Under the pieces are notes generated by a model, which ran no database searches, was not told where the DNA came from, and saw only the letters and a list, made by a program, of their open reading frames with translations. A program made the position numbers and the translations under genes. This document shows positions 63,974 through 64,000 of a DNA stretch of 64,000 nucleotides, in pieces. Source of the DNA: Mycobacterium seoulense (lineage in GTDB: Bacteria; Actinomycetota; Actinomycetes; Mycobacteriales; Mycobacteriaceae). Each line of letters begins with the position of its first letter. Positions within the stretch are counted from its first letter, which is position 1. Location: NCBI RefSeq assembly GCF_010731595.1, contig NZ_AP022582.1, positions 2,108,001 through 2,172,000 on the forward strand. Reading direction: 5' to 3'.

Positions 63974-64000
63974 ATGAGACCCAAGATCACCTTGACCTTT
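63974..64000 (+). CDS. Possible start of a gene leaving the window
   Basis: An ATG at 63974 opens MRPKITLTF up to the window edge, divergent from the TetR gene, with a TACGCT box 8 nt upstream. Too short to identify; listed only because the promoter layout suggests a gene. Confidence 0.25.

Overview
The window reads as a chromosomal segment of a slow-growing Mycobacterium, most like the M. avium complex or a relative; species is not resolved. Reasons: very high GC, dense short-spaced operons, many probable leaderless promoters (TANNNT 6-8 nt before the start codon), and mycobacteria-specific genes: mscR, cyp124, sigK-rskA with an MPT70-type fasciclin protein, MmpL, a cutinase, Ami1 amidase, DUF3145 and an MmpS-like protein. 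Bases 1-18,000 follow the gene order I recall for M. tuberculosis Rv2249c to Rv2266, with local gains and losses.

Layout. 1-4.5 kb: glycerol/ether-lipid block (glpD1 cut by the left edge, TetR, alkyl-DHAP-synthase-like oxidase, diacylglycerol kinase, DUF3145). 4.6-8.3 kb: serine hydrolase and methyltransferase divergent from mscR and a metallo-beta-lactamase-fold hydrolase (mycothiol/formaldehyde detoxification). 8.4-16.1 kb: SHOCT membrane protein, an intact Lnt-like acyltransferase whose catalytic Cys is Ser, SDR, SABATH-type methyltransferase, an acidic small protein behind a ribosome-site-masking hairpin, an Hsp70-like membrane protein and a Rossmann dehydrogenase. 16.2-20.3 kb: MmpS-like protein, cyp124 operon, HAD hydrolase, two DUF202 genes. 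20.3-25.8 kb: sigK, rskA and an intact MPT70-like gene, with three SigK-type promoters and remnants that look like a lost mpt83-dipZ pair, then an mmpL. 26-38.9 kb: lipid and wall accessory genes (glycosyltransferase/acyltransferase pair, Baeyer-Villiger-type monooxygenase, cutinase, Ami1, TetR-regulated units, an unknown 430-aa helical protein, SDR, SMP-30).

39.0-54.2 kb is an acquired island: lower GC, foreign codon use, gene fragments at both ends, no integrase or tRNA seen. It carries an Eco29kI-like GIY-YIG restriction enzyme, a cytosine-5 methyltransferase and a Vsr repair nuclease. Next comes a tight three-gene operon: a 1015-aa unknown protein, a 1756-aa DUF1998-type helicase resembling DruE of Druantia, and a 352-aa Cas4/AddB-like nuclease with a four-cysteine Fe-S signature. 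It is preceded by a 16-bp perfect palindrome and followed by an AT-rich gene with a HEPN-type R-x4-H motif. The helicase resembles Druantia/DISARM proteins, but the combination with the Fe-S nuclease and HEPN gene is not one I can assign to a named system. It is the best candidate here for an undescribed defence system.

54.2-64 kb returns to normal mycobacterial sequence: VOC protein, P450, alpha/beta-hydrolase and tocopherol-cyclase-like operon, a predicted pseudokinase, a secreted Cys-rich protein, an active Ser/Thr kinase, and a hydrolase-methyltransferase fusion under a TetR with a palindromic operator.
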